Shown: positions 52,366 through 63,570 of the stretch, piece after piece
Layout of the letters: each line of letters opens with the position of its first letter
Position numbering within the stretch: the stretch's first letter is position 1
Origin: Bacteroidales bacterium
GTDB taxonomy: Bacteria; Bacteroidota; Bacteroidia; Bacteroidales; 4484-276
Reading direction: 5' to 3'
Assembly (NCBI GenBank): GCA_035647615.1
Contig: DASRND010000017.1
Coordinates: 41,770 to 105,769 of the forward strand
Length of the DNA stretch: 64,000 nucleotides
Position numbers and translations under genes: made by a program
The notes under the pieces: model-generated
What the model saw: the letters and a program-made list of their open reading frames with translations, nothing else
Told to the model about the DNA's origin: nothing
The model's database searches: none

Positions 52366-53463
52366 ATGAAAAAACTACCATTTTACTTAATGATTTTGCT
52401 AATTGCCGGCTGTACGGCAGGCAACAAAACTGACACAAAAACGCCCGCTTCGGCTCAGCTACATCAACAAGCAGTAGGCACCTGGTTTGGTGAAATACCC
52501 TGCGACGATTGTGATGCCATCGCCTGGCAGCTCACATTACTTAGCGACAGCACCTTCGACCAGAAGCGCACATTCATCGGGCACGACAGACCAAACGAAA
52601 TCGGCAGTGGCGCCTGGCGTCTTGACGCCGACAGTACCCTTACGCTCGCTGGCACCGACGAAGTCTCACTATTTTTCGGTGGTGCATACCTCAGGAAACT
52701 GCCCATGGAGAGTGAAAAACAAGCTACCGGTCAGCACGAATTTTACAAGCTGTATCGAAAAACCACCGAAACAGACCCTTTTATTAATTATCAAAAAGCT
52801 GATGTTGGCATCGATTTCATAGCTACTGGCAACGAGCCTTTCTGGTCGCTGGAAATAGACTTTGAAAACAAAATGGTGTTTGAAGCTCTGGATGCTTTCA
52901 GCATCACCACTCCGGCAATCGATCCTGAAGAAGCCACCCATGAAGATACCGTGCGCTACAAAACCCAAACTAAAGCGGGCACACTTGTCGTTGACATAAT
53001 CCACCAAACCTGCACCAACAATATGTCGGGCGATAAAAGCGAATACAAAGTCGATGTACAGGTAAAATCCTCCACTGACAAGAGGTTTAAAAACTATTCA
53101 GGCTGTGGAAATTTCCTTGGCAACTATCGCCTCAACGGTGCCTGGCAGCTGCACCGAATGGGCAACAGCAACATTGCTCCCGGTGGCGACCAAAAAATCC
53201 CTACCCTGCACATGTCTATCAATCATCATCTGGCGTATGGCTTTAGCGGCTGCAACCGTTTCACCGGCAAATTGGAGAGTAGCGCCGACAGCCTCACCTT
53301 AAGCTATGTGGCTTCTACCCGCATGGCCTGTCACGACGATACGCTCGAAAATCACTTTCTGAAAATCATTTCCGAAAAGACACTTCCTTTCCGCGTAAGC
53401 GAGAACACACTGCTTTTGGGCAGCGGCGAAGATGTGCTTTTGTTTGGTAAGTTGGAGGAATAA
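52366..53463 (+). CDS. NlpE/META multidomain lipoprotein
   Basis: This 365-residue lipoprotein has the lipobox LIAGC at residues 13-17. An NlpE N-terminal-like domain at about 33-135 starts GTWFGEIPCDDCDAIAWQL and keeps the CxxC motif of NlpE. A middle domain at about 145-245 (IATGNEPFWSLEI...) is of the COG3650-like type. A C-terminal META/HslJ domain at about 255-365 shows YGFSGCNRFTGKLES and ASTRMAC with its conserved Cys pair. In E. coli NlpE and HslJ are separate envelope-stress and motility or heat-shock proteins. Here they are fused, suggesting an envelope-stress or metal-related role, which is inference. Confidence 0.85.
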   Translation: MKKLPFYLMILLIAGCTAGNKTDTKTPASAQLHQQAVGTWFGEIPCDDCDAIAWQLTLLSDSTFDQKRTFIGHDRPNEIGSGAWRLDADSTLTLAGTDEVSLFFGGAYLRKLPMESEKQATGQHEFYKLYRKTTETDPFINYQKADVGIDFIATGNEPFWSLEIDFENKMVFEALDAFSITTPAIDPEEATHEDTVRYKTQTKAGTLVVDIIHQTCTNNMSGDKSEYKVDVQVKSSTDKRFKNYSGCGNFLGNYRLNGAWQLHRMGNSNIAPGGDQKIPTLHMSINHHLAYGFSGCNRFTGKLESSADSLTLSYVASTRMACHDDTLENHFLKIISEKTLPFRVSENTLLLGSGEDVLLFGKLEE

Positions 53464-53497
53464 GCTGCAAAGAGGCATTATGCCTTTATTTTATAAT

Positions 53498-53537
53498 AAA
53501 AAAGGCCTTCTTATTATTTTTAAGAGGCCTTTTTTTT
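53498..53537. terminator. Bidirectional terminator between convergent genes
   Basis: AAAAGGCCTTCTT and AAGAGGCCTTTT form a 12-base stem with one bulged T, flanked by A-run and T-run, so it can work for both strands. A smaller AGGCA/TGCCT hairpin lies just upstream at 53473-53485. Confidence 0.85.
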
Positions 53538-53554
53538 GCGATTGAATAATCAGC

Positions 53555-54235
53555 TTAGTCGCGGCGCCCAAGGAAAATCATCAGATAATACATCAAGGTG
53601 GCAAGCGATGCGAGTGCGGCTACGACATAAGTCATGGCGGCAGAACGCAGGCTGTCTTTGGCCATACCATGCTGCTGCGACGAAACGATGCCACTGCTTT
53701 CGAGCCACACCAGTGCCCGTCGCGAAGCATCGATCTCCACAGGCAAGGTGATAAAACTAAACAACGTGGTGGCGCCAAACAGGACGATACCAATGAGCAG
53801 CAACTGCGGGAAAACGTTAATGAGCAAAATGCCGGCCAGCAGCACCCACTGCACCCATCGTGAACTGAAACTTACCACCGGCACCAGCGCCGAACGCATT
53901 TTGAGCCAGGCATAGGCCTGTGCGTGCTGCAGCGCATGCCCCGTTTCGTGCGCCGCTACAGCAGCAGACATTACACTGCGTCCCCGATAAATTTCCGGAC
54001 TCAGATTGATGGTACGGTTGACGGGGTTATAATGATCGGTGAGTTGTCCTTTTACCGATCCAATCTTTACATCATGGATGCCATTCTGGCGCAGCATCTC
54101 GGCCGCCACCTCATGGCCCGTCATACCCCCAGCCAAAGGAATCTTTGAATACTTGGCAAACTTCGCTTTGAGCTGCGACTGTACCAACCAGCTAAGCAGC
54201 ATAAACACCCCGAAAATAATCAGATAGATCATCAT
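53555..54235 (-). CDS. Membrane zinc metallopeptidase (YugP family)
   Basis: This 226-residue membrane protein has an N-terminal membrane helix, a cytosolic or exported segment with HEVAAEMLRQNGI and GQLTDHYNPVNRTINLSPEI, and the zinc site AAHETGHALQHAQAY at about residues 91-105 (HExxH). Three hydrophobic helices follow. This is the YugP/DUF2363-like putative membrane metalloprotease family; its substrate is not known. A further acidic zinc ligand may be in LPVEIDASRRAL near residue 170. Confidence 0.9.
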   Translation of the reverse strand: MMIYLIIFGVFMLLSWLVQSQLKAKFAKYSKIPLAGGMTGHEVAAEMLRQNGIHDVKIGSVKGQLTDHYNPVNRTINLSPEIYRGRSVMSAAVAAHETGHALQHAQAYAWLKMRSALVPVVSFSSRWVQWVLLAGILLINVFPQLLLIGIVLFGATTLFSFITLPVEIDASRRALVWLESSGIVSSQQHGMAKDSLRSAAMTYVVAALASLATLMYYLMIFLGRRD

Positions 54236-54337
54236 TGCTATTAATTTTTTAAAATGTCGGCAGGGTTTGCAAATTGTTTGCCAGAGGCAGGCTTTGGCAG
54301 ATACAGCAATCTTTGCGGCAAAATTGGTCGAAACGAC

Positions 54338-56386
<2,049 letters not shown>

Positions 56387-56411
56387 TTACTGATTTTTAT
56401 ATTTTTGTGGC

Positions 56412-56419
56412 CAAAGATA
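56412..56419 (-). promoter_or_regulatory. Probable -7 promoter element of ligA
   Basis: On the minus strand it reads TATCTTTG, matching TAnnTTTG, 28 bases before the ATG at 56383. The -33 region is not convincing. The rest of the 56420-56686 gap shows no gene or repeat that I recognise. Confidence 0.45.
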
Positions 56420-56686
56420 TAGAAAAGCAAAAGGTTATGAACCTGAAGGATTCTGGCAGCAAAATGGAAAAGCCTGATTGATGGGTTTTAATAACTGAAC
56501 CCCAGCGGAGTTACCTATCTTGCGTTTTTTTCAGTTCATCAACAAATCAATCAAAATATATTAGCTGATAAGAAACATCGAAAAGTACTGTGGAAAAGTA
56601 TTTTATTTGCAATTAACCAGACATCAATTAAGCTATCATGGTATCATTTTTAAGTGCGCTTAAATATTAGAAACTTTTAATAAAAA

Positions 56687-57493
56687 ATGGAAACAGAGAA
56701 CTTTCTATTTGCCTTTGGGCTTACGCTTTTGGCAGGTCTCTCGACCGGCATTGGGAGCGTGATGGCACTGCTTTCGCGGAAGTTTAACCCAAAGTTTCTG
56801 GCCGGCTCGCTTGGCTTTTCTGCCGGGGTGATGATCTACGTTTCGTTCGTTGAGATTCTTTCAGAAGCCAAAATTTCGCTTGTGGGGGCACTTGGGGAAA
56901 AAATGGGAAATGTTTATACCGTCGTTGCTTTCTTTGCCGGCATAGCGCTGATAGCAATAATCGACTATTTGATTCCCTCATTTGAAAACCCGCATGAGAT
57001 CAAAAATATAGAAATGAAAAACCTCGACCCCGCCACCGACAAGAAGCTTTTGCGCATGGGTCTGTTTTCAGCGCTTGCCATTGGCATCCATAATTTTCCT
57101 GAAGGCCTGGCCACTTTTATGGCAGCTTTGTCCGATCCGACTCTCGGGGTGAGTATTGCGGTAGCCATTGCCATCCACAACATTCCTGAAGGAATTGCGG
57201 TGTCGGTTCCCATTTATTATGCAACCAAAAGCCGTAAAAAGGCTTTTTGGCTTTCATTTCTTTCAGGGCTTGCTGAGCCAGTAGGCGCTTTGCTTGGCTA
57301 TTTTATCCTGATGCACTTTTTCAGTGAATCCACCTTCGGGGTCATCTTCGCAGGCGTGGCGGGCATCATGGTCTATATCTCGCTCGACGAGCTTTTGCCC
57401 ACCGCCGAAGAATATGGCGAGCACCACATTGCCATTGGCGGAATGATAGCCGGCATGGTGGTGATGGCAATAAGTCTGCTGCTGTTTATCTGA
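56687..57493 (+). CDS. zupT: ZIP family metal transporter (ZupT-like)
   Basis: This 268-residue inner-membrane transporter of the ZIP family takes up Zn2+ and related divalent metals. About eight membrane helices are visible. The metal-binding motifs in helices IV and V are [16 protein letters not shown] near residue 130 and [16 protein letters not shown] near residue 165, the GufA/ZupT hallmark. The loop between helices III and IV is short and charged. It is a single gene converging with the porin gene. Confidence 0.94.
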   Translation: METENFLFAFGLTLLAGLSTGIGSVMALLSRKFNPKFLAGSLGFSAGVMIYVSFVEILSEAKISLVGALGEKMGNVYTVVAFFAGIALIAIIDYLIPSFENPHEIKNIEMKNLDPATDKKLLRMGLFSALAIGIHNFPEGLATFMAALSDPTLGVSIAVAIAIHNIPEGIAVSVPIYYATKSRKKAFWLSFLSGLAEPVGALLGYFILMHFFSESTFGVIFAGVAGIMVYISLDELLPTAEEYGEHHIAIGGMIAGMVVMAISLLLFI

Positions 57494-57564
57494 TGAGATT
57501 TTTTGTAGCTGGCGCCTGCTCTGGTAGAAATAATCTATTTTTGAAATCACAGCAAGAATATTCT

Positions 57565-58572
57565 CTACCACACTCTGAATTCGATGTTGAGATAAAGAAA
57601 TGCTTCGTTGTCTGAACTTGTAGCATACGGAAACCACTCCTGATAAGACAATGCTGTGCGCACTTTGGAAATAGGCCTGTACTCAACGCCGGCAATCAGT
57701 GCGCTGCCATCGCCGGTGAGGTTCCAGCGCTGCGTGTCGTCGGGCGGTGTGTTGCTGCGCCGGACGTCGTAACGACCAAAAATCCCAAACTTGCTAACTA
57801 CATGATAAGTGGCAAATGCGGAAAAGACCTTCTCATGATGATTTTCGAAAAAATCTTCATTGCGCTTGATGTCATATTCTGCCCCAAAAAGGAATTTGTC
57901 TTTGATTTCATACCCCACAAAATATACTAGCAGCAACTCAGTATTTCTCTTATTGATAATATCGGCATAGCTGCGAACGATCAATCCTTTGTAAGGCTTC
58001 AGGGTGAAGCCAAATCCGGCTTTGAATGAATTATCACTTTGCAGATTGTTAAAGCCTTCCCCATTCATCAGCGTAAAATCCAGGGATAACCAATCGGTGG
58101 GATTGTATTTAGCGGAAGCGCCCAAATCGGCGCTTGTTGCCAGGCCAAACTCGTCGAGTGCTGATTTGGCAATGTAGCGATGCCCCCAGATGCGCTCCTG
58201 AATGTTAAATTGCTGCAACGGAATGATACCGATAGTAAAAGCCCATTTGCCGGCACTGTATTGCAGCCACGCATCTTTGAAATAGGCAAACCGGCGTCGT
58301 AGCGTATCTTGTGAAACGTCGCCGGGATTCCCGATATCGATCTGTAATTTGGCTTTGAAATGCTTATCCAATTCAAACTGATAACCCAGATAAGCACGCT
58401 TCAACTCAAAGCCCGCCGGATTATCTCCCTGTTTGATACCTGTATAAAAATCTGTAAACACCAACCCTATAGGTTCGCCACGGAAAAAGGGATGCGTGGT
58501 GTCCTGTGCTGCCATTTTCCCGGAAACGGACAACAGCATTATCAGAGAAATTATTTGAATATGCGTTTTCAT
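57565..58572 (-). CDS. Porin-like outer-membrane protein
   Basis: This 335-residue protein has a signal peptide (MKTHIQIISLIMLLSVSGKMAAQ) and a series of amphipathic strands matching a 16- to 18-stranded porin of the phosphate-selective OprO/OprP-like family. Segments include FELKRAYLGYQFELDKHFKA, KFLFGAEYDIKRNEDFF and a C-terminal strand ending in Trp (EFRVW). The ATG at 58572 is chosen because the longer frame to 58635 would start in a run of hydrophobic junk residues. Whether it transports phosphate is not visible. Confidence 0.82.
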   Translation of the reverse strand: MKTHIQIISLIMLLSVSGKMAAQDTTHPFFRGEPIGLVFTDFYTGIKQGDNPAGFELKRAYLGYQFELDKHFKAKLQIDIGNPGDVSQDTLRRRFAYFKDAWLQYSAGKWAFTIGIIPLQQFNIQERIWGHRYIAKSALDEFGLATSADLGASAKYNPTDWLSLDFTLMNGEGFNNLQSDNSFKAGFGFTLKPYKGLIVRSYADIINKRNTELLLVYFVGYEIKDKFLFGAEYDIKRNEDFFENHHEKVFSAFATYHVVSKFGIFGRYDVRRSNTPPDDTQRWNLTGDGSALIAGVEYRPISKVRTALSYQEWFPYATSSDNEAFLYLNIEFRVW

Positions 58573-58667
58573 AAATACTAAAATGCAAAGGAAAGCAACA
58601 AAGAAAAAATCAAAGCTTAAAAATACTAATAACAAGTTCTTGGATAGAATAATTTTCGATGTAAGGA

Positions 58668-58854
58668 TAGATTCTTCGCTCCGCTACTAATGACAAGTTT
58701 TTGTAAATAATTGGAATGCAGTAGATTCCTCCTTTCAGTCGGAATGACACGATCGCGGTGCGGGCAGAGGGGGAGAAATCTATTTCAAAAAACCAATATC
58801 ATTAACACCATGACTTTAGTGCTATGAAAACGGTTCTGTCATATCGTTATGGGA
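58668..58854. repeat. Copy of a dispersed intergenic repeat (inverted relative to 47.6 kb)
   Basis: On the minus strand this reads ataacgatatgacagaacc, ctaaagtcatggtgttaatg and gaaatagattt, matching the copy at 47582-47750. It carries an additional segment with gtcattccgactgaaaggag, related to 1529-1600. No transposase is linked. The rest of the 58573-59054 gap has nothing else I can name. Confidence 0.7.
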
Positions 58855-59054
58855 CCAATTTTTTCTTGGTCTGGGGACTCAGAAAGACAGTGGCTGCGGT
58901 CGAAGGGTTGTGTAATTTTAACGAAAATGAATTAAAAATTTTACAACTATCGCTTGCTATAGGATATCGCCGGAATCCTATCCGTGAAATTGTAATTCTA
59001 AAACCTATCTTCTCATCACTCATCTTTCACCTCTCGTTTCTCACCACTCATTCT

Positions 59055-60908
59055 TCAAGTCAAATCCGGCATCAGCAGTTCCATTTGGTCTATCAGCTTT
59101 TCAAATTCTGTAAAGCAGATGTTGATCTGATTGCGGTCGTCCGCTTGCAGACTTTTATCGATGACACCACAAAAATTCTGAAGAGGAATGATGTTGTGGA
59201 CAGATGCAATTGGTCGAAGCGTTTCGATAAATGACCGAATAAGTTCAGGGGAAGTATGCTTGTGGCAATTTTTAAACTGAGGAATTATCCTTTTATGAAA
59301 ATCGCGATTCAACTGCTCATTACCATTTATGTGTTGAAAAATCTCACTGAAATTACGGATACAGTTTGGATGACATACCGGATTATTGAGTGCCGAGTTG
59401 AGGGTAAAGTAAAAAACGCTTCCTTTTCCCGGAGTACTCTCTACCCAAATTTTTCCGCCGTTGCGCTCCACAAATTCGCGGCACACGATCAGCCCCAAGC
59501 CGGTACCTCGTTCCTGCTGCGTGCCTACCGTCGAATAATTGCTGTCAGAATCGAAAAGCCGGGGCACCTGGACGGCAGGTATACCCACACCAGTATCCGT
59601 CACTTTTATCACGGTTTGCAGCGGGTCGTTTTTCATAGCCGACAATGTAATGCTGCCCCCCTCGGGTGTAAATTTGATGGCGTTACTCACCAGATTGCGC
59701 AGGATAGTATCGGTCATTTCACTGTCGGCAGTAACCTCCATGTTGTCGTCGGGCAAATGGAATTCGATGGTGATATTTTTGGCTTGCGCCGAAAAGCGTT
59801 GCATCTCAAGAGCATCCTCCAGAAGCTGAGCCACCAGCAGCACTTCCGGTCGAAAAGCTATTTTGCCTGCATTGGCCCGCGACCACAACAACAGGTTGTC
59901 GAGCAGCGCAAACGATTGCCTGGTGCTATTATAGAGAGTACGGATGATACGTTTGCGCTCCTCGGTCGAATAAGGACTCTCCTCTTCAAGCAATGTCTCG
60001 AGAAATCCCAGTTGTGCATTGTAGGGGCTGCGCAAGTCGTGGGCGATGATAGAGAAAAGTTTATCCTTGGTGGCATTGATCTCACGCAATTGCTTGTCGT
60101 TGTTTTTTTGTTTGGTAATATCCTGATGCGTCCCGACCATCCGGATGGGGTTTCCAACTTCATCGTAATCGGTTATCATGCCGCTGCCAAGGATATACAC
60201 CCAGTCGCCGGTTTTTGTTTTCATCCTGAAGGCGCAGCGATACAACGGTTTTCGTCCTTCCAGATAATCCTTCAGCGCTTTCTGAAACAGCACTTCGTCC
60301 TCAGGATGCACCATATTCTGCCACGTCATCAGGCGCGGTTTTAGCTCCTCGGCGGAGTAGCCCAACATTTCGGCCCAGCGCGCGTCGAACGCCATTTCAT
60401 CGGTTTTCATATCCCAATCCCACAAGCCTGCTTTTGTACTTTGCAATGCCATGATCAGGCGCTTCTCGCTCATGCTGTGGGCATCGGCTATTGCTTTGCG
60501 CAAAGTAATGTCATCTAAGGAGCCGTATACTTTGCCGTTGCTGCTACCACACAAACTCAATTCTGCCCAAAACAGACTTCCGTCTTTGCGCTGGCATTGC
60601 ACCTCTGTTTGTGCAGTGTGTGTTTCATCTGTTTTTTTAATAAAAAGATTTTGGATTTCCTCTGCCTTTTCATCACACACAAACTCCCAAACCTTCATCC
60701 CAATCATCTCTTCCCGGCTATAACCAAACATTCGCGTCGCCTGAGGATTTATCAGTTTCAAAATCCCATGCTCGGTAACGAACATACCTTTGTTGACGTT
60801 CTCCACCAGCTCGCGGTATTGTCCCCCGCCTTCCGCTACTGTCAAAGGAGCCGAATCGATCAGCAGCGACCCGGCTTTGATGCTATGAGGTGTGTTGGTG
60901 CTTATCAT
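59055..60908 (-). CDS. PAS-domain sensor histidine kinase, soluble
   Basis: This 617-residue kinase has no membrane segment. PAS domains lie at about 28-140 (YRELVENVNKGMFVTEHGIL) and 145-268 (MALQSTKAGLWDWDMKTDEM). A HisKA dimerisation/phosphoacceptor helix with SIIAHDLRSPYNAQLGFLE lies at about 285-345, and an HATPase domain at about 385-505 with N-box LVSNAIKFTPEGGSITL, DTGVGIP and GTGLGLIVCREFVERNGGKI. A helical tail of about 110 residues ends the protein, lacking the canonical HPt His motif. It signals to an unseen response regulator and probably senses a cytoplasmic cue. No partner is encoded nearby. Confidence 0.93.
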   Translation of the reverse strand: MISTNTPHSIKAGSLLIDSAPLTVAEGGGQYRELVENVNKGMFVTEHGILKLINPQATRMFGYSREEMIGMKVWEFVCDEKAEEIQNLFIKKTDETHTAQTEVQCQRKDGSLFWAELSLCGSSNGKVYGSLDDITLRKAIADAHSMSEKRLIMALQSTKAGLWDWDMKTDEMAFDARWAEMLGYSAEELKPRLMTWQNMVHPEDEVLFQKALKDYLEGRKPLYRCAFRMKTKTGDWVYILGSGMITDYDEVGNPIRMVGTHQDITKQKNNDKQLREINATKDKLFSIIAHDLRSPYNAQLGFLETLLEEESPYSTEERKRIIRTLYNSTRQSFALLDNLLLWSRANAGKIAFRPEVLLVAQLLEDALEMQRFSAQAKNITIEFHLPDDNMEVTADSEMTDTILRNLVSNAIKFTPEGGSITLSAMKNDPLQTVIKVTDTGVGIPAVQVPRLFDSDSNYSTVGTQQERGTGLGLIVCREFVERNGGKIWVESTPGKGSVFYFTLNSALNNPVCHPNCIRNFSEIFQHINGNEQLNRDFHKRIIPQFKNCHKHTSPELIRSFIETLRPIASVHNIIPLQNFCGVIDKSLQADDRNQINICFTEFEKLIDQMELLMPDLT

Positions 60909-61002
60909 AACAATTCAAAATTGAGGTTATTTGCGGTGTTAAAAATAGTTAATTATTAGCACCTACAACCTAATTCCCATTTTTTTAACAAAATATTTTT
61001 TG

Positions 61003-62064
61003 CTATGGCCGAATCAACAAATCTAAATAAACCGGCAGATGGTCGCTGAACCCACCCTGATATTTATAACCAAGATAGGTACGATAAGGCTTGTAGCCCA
61101 GAAAGGTAGCATCAGTTTCAAGCAAAAAACCGGCATGAAAAACATGCGCACGCTTTTGCTTTACATGCACCATAAGTGTGTCGGCGAGAAGGGCGCCCGA
61201 AACCACAAGTTGATCGAAGTGGTTCCAGCTTTCGCGATATTTCAACGAACCGTAAGGCCATTCTGCATCGGGAACCAGCATCAGATTGTAAAGTGCGCCG
61301 GGGTCGGCGGGTTGCTCTGGCTTTTTTGCCTGCAGCACCTTCGTCATACTTTCGTCGGTAGGATCATCATTAAAATCGCCCATGATAATGATGGCGGGTG
61401 AGGCCAGGGCAGCCGTAAGCGAATCCACCTGGCGGCGCAGCAGTGCGGCGGCATCGTTGCGCCGGCGGACGGTGTTCATATATCCGCCGTAGCGCGACGG
61501 CCAGTGATTGACGAAGATGTGGAGCATCTCCCGCCCCATGGCCAGACCTTTCACATACAGAATGTCGCGGGTGCGGTAGCTGGTGTCGTCGGCAAAGGTG
61601 AGCGCGATGGCGCTGTCGGCAAAAGGGCGGAACAGGTCGGCGCGATAAAGCAATGCCACATCGATGCCGCGCCGGTCGGGCGACTCATGATGAACGATGC
61701 GGTAACCATAATTTTTTAAAGGCGTTTCATAAATCAGCTTCTGCAACACACGCAGGTTTTCGATTTCGCATAGTCCAATGATGGCAGGCGGATCGTATTC
61801 GCCCACGGCCATAATCACTTTGTAAATCTTATTGATTTTATCGTACATGCGTTTGTTGGTCCAATGGCGCTCGCCCCCGGGCGTAAACTCCTCGTCGCGG
61901 TGCATAGGATCGTCAAGCGGATCGAAAAGGTTTTCGACGTTGTAAAACATGATGCGGTAGCGTGAGCCATCGCCTGCATCAGCAGTTTGCGCCGATGCCA
62001 ACAAATTCGTCAACACAAACCACACGAATAGCGCAAACACCACGTTAGCCTTTTTCATCGCCAT
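61003..62064 (-). CDS. Exported endonuclease/exonuclease/phosphatase family protein
   Basis: This 353-residue protein has a signal peptide at residues 1-25 and one EEP fold: YRIMFYNVENLFDPLDDP near 36-53, IIGLCEIENLRVLQKL near residue 95, NHWPSRYGGYMNTVRRRNDA near residue 187, IIIMGDFNDDPTDES near residue 226 and the C-terminal FSDHLPVYLDL. These are the metal and catalytic residues of DNase I-like nucleases and phosphatases. It may act on extracellular nucleic acid or on phospholipid. A -7 element TAAATTTG lies at 62085-62092 on the minus strand. Confidence 0.9.
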   Translation of the reverse strand: MAMKKANVVFALFVWFVLTNLLASAQTADAGDGSRYRIMFYNVENLFDPLDDPMHRDEEFTPGGERHWTNKRMYDKINKIYKVIMAVGEYDPPAIIGLCEIENLRVLQKLIYETPLKNYGYRIVHHESPDRRGIDVALLYRADLFRPFADSAIALTFADDTSYRTRDILYVKGLAMGREMLHIFVNHWPSRYGGYMNTVRRRNDAAALLRRQVDSLTAALASPAIIIMGDFNDDPTDESMTKVLQAKKPEQPADPGALYNLMLVPDAEWPYGSLKYRESWNHFDQLVVSGALLADTLMVHVKQKRAHVFHAGFLLETDATFLGYKPYRTYLGYKYQGGFSDHLPVYLDLLIRP

Positions 62065-62084
62065 TGTTTATAATTATTGATTTT

Positions 62085-62092
62085 CAAATTTA
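62085..62092 (-). promoter_or_regulatory. Probable -7 promoter element of the endonuclease-family gene
   Basis: On the minus strand it reads TAAATTTG, matching TAnnTTTG, 20 bases before the ATG at 62064. The divergent DUF2905 gene begins 17 bases beyond it. Confidence 0.4.
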
Positions 62093-62108
62093 GATAAAAA
62101 CTAACACC

Positions 62109-62330
62109 ATGCCGGCTGTAGCAAAAATATTAATCATCTCGGGGATTCTCCTGGTAGCAGCGGGTATGGTGGTATGGCTGGCACAGGGTCATCTGAGCTG
62201 GCTGGGGCGGCTGCCGGGCGATATTCGCATTGAGCGTCCGAACATGAAGTTTTATTTTCCCATCACCACCATGTTGCTCGTCAGTGTGGTGCTAAGCATT
62301 TTGCTGTGGATCATCAGAAGATTTTTTTAA
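62109..62330 (+). CDS. DUF2905 small membrane protein
   Basis: This 73-residue protein has two membrane helices, at about 6-26 (ILIISGILLVAAGMVVWLAQ) and 50-68. Between them is the family motif LGRLPGDIRIERPNMKFYFP. DUF2905 members are widely conserved but have no known function. It ends four bases before dinB, so the two are cotranscribed. Confidence 0.9.
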   Translation: MPAVAKILIISGILLVAAGMVVWLAQGHLSWLGRLPGDIRIERPNMKFYFPITTMLLVSVVLSILLWIIRRFF

Positions 62331-62334
62331 AACT

Positions 62335-63432
62335 ATGAGCTACGATCCTGTCAATCCACACGAAAACTTCCCCTGGCGCAAGATCATCCACATCGACATG
62401 GATGCTTTTTATGCTTCCGTGGAGCAGCGCGACAACCCGTCGCTGCGCGGCAAACCTGTGGCCGTAGGCGGCAACCGGAAGCGTGGCGTGGTGGCAGCAG
62501 CCAGCTACGAATCGCGGCGCTTTGGCGTACATTCGGCTATGCCATCGGTAACGGCAGCACGAAAATGTCCGGGGCTGATTTTTGTAAAACCACGCTTTGA
62601 AGTCTATCGCCAGGTATCGGAACAGATTCGTGAGATTTTCTATGAATACACCGATTTGGTGGAGCCGCTTTCGCTCGATGAGGCTTATCTGGATGTGACG
62701 CACAACAAACAATCGGTGCCACTCGCTACCGAGATAGCCCGGAAGATAAGAGCGGAAATCAAAGAGCAGCTTCATCTCACTGCTTCGGCAGGGATATCTT
62801 ACAATAAATTCCTGGCTAAAGTCGCCTCCGACTACCAAAAACCCGACGGCCAGTTTCTTATCCACCCACAGCATGCGCTGGCTTTTATCGACAAGCTGCC
62901 CATCCACAAATTTTTTGGCATTGGCAAAGTTACCGCAGGGCGGATGCTGCAACACGGTATCACCAATGGCGCCGACCTACGCTGCCACGAGCTGGTCGAT
63001 CTGGTAAAATGGTTCGGCAAGTCAGGAAATTATTATTACCACATCGCCCGTGGCCACGACGAACGCGAGGTGACGCCAGACCGCGAACGCAAAAGCATCA
63101 GCACGGAGAGCACCTTCGAAACTGACCTCGCCGGGTCGGAAGAAATACACGAACACGTGCGTCAGATTGGCGAAGAGCTGCTGCGTCGGATGCAGAAGAA
63201 AAATATCTGTGGACGTACCCTCACGCTCAAAGTAAAATATGCCGACTTCCGACAGATCACACGCAGCCGCAGCCTTACCCGATGCATCCACGACGACGAA
63301 ACGTTACTGCAATTAGCTCGCGAGCTCACCACCGAAATATTGCCCACACCGCTGGGCATCCGTCTGCTGGGGCTGGGCGTCTCCAACCTCGACACACCCA
63401 CCGCCGGCGTGCAGCTTACGCTGGATTTTTGA
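62335..63432 (+). CDS. dinB: DNA polymerase IV (Y-family)
   Basis: DinB (365 residues) is a Y-family polymerase that copies past damaged DNA. The metal-binding Asp is in IIHIDMDAFYASVEQRDNP at D21, and the catalytic acidic pair is in EPLSLDEAYLDVTHNK near residue 117. The NTP-binding AAASYESRRFGVHSAMPS near residue 52 and the thumb helix-hairpin-helix FFGIGKVTAGRMLQHGI near residue 193 are also clear. The little-finger domain covers about 245-355. It lacks a C-terminal clamp-binding extension longer than the short PTAGVQLTLDF end, which itself resembles a QLxLF-type clamp motif. Confidence 0.96.
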   Translation: MSYDPVNPHENFPWRKIIHIDMDAFYASVEQRDNPSLRGKPVAVGGNRKRGVVAAASYESRRFGVHSAMPSVTAARKCPGLIFVKPRFEVYRQVSEQIREIFYEYTDLVEPLSLDEAYLDVTHNKQSVPLATEIARKIRAEIKEQLHLTASAGISYNKFLAKVASDYQKPDGQFLIHPQHALAFIDKLPIHKFFGIGKVTAGRMLQHGITNGADLRCHELVDLVKWFGKSGNYYYHIARGHDEREVTPDRERKSISTESTFETDLAGSEEIHEHVRQIGEELLRRMQKKNICGRTLTLKVKYADFRQITRSRSLTRCIHDDETLLQLARELTTEILPTPLGIRLLGLGVSNLDTPTAGVQLTLDF

Positions 63433-63439
63433 AGACGTG

Positions 63440-63481
63440 GGGCGCAAAGAGCAGGGCGCAGAGCGCGGAGAGCAGGACACA
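63440..63481. repeat. Short heptanucleotide repeat, six units
   Basis: The stretch after dinB divides into units gggcgca, aagagca, gggcgca, gagcgcg, gagagca and ggacaca. They are the same class of heptamers as at 34993-35125. Confidence 0.75.
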
Positions 63482-63570
63482 GGGGGCTTTCAAACTGGCG
63501 CGAACATTTTTCAGTCATTAATGATTCGATGTTCTGCGGTTCAAAAATCAAAAAATAATGACTGGGGGGA

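Noticed and set aside
58824..59234. 136-codon frame on the plus strand
   Set aside because: It begins inside the dispersed repeat and ends within the histidine kinase gene on the other strand. No homologous domain is evident.
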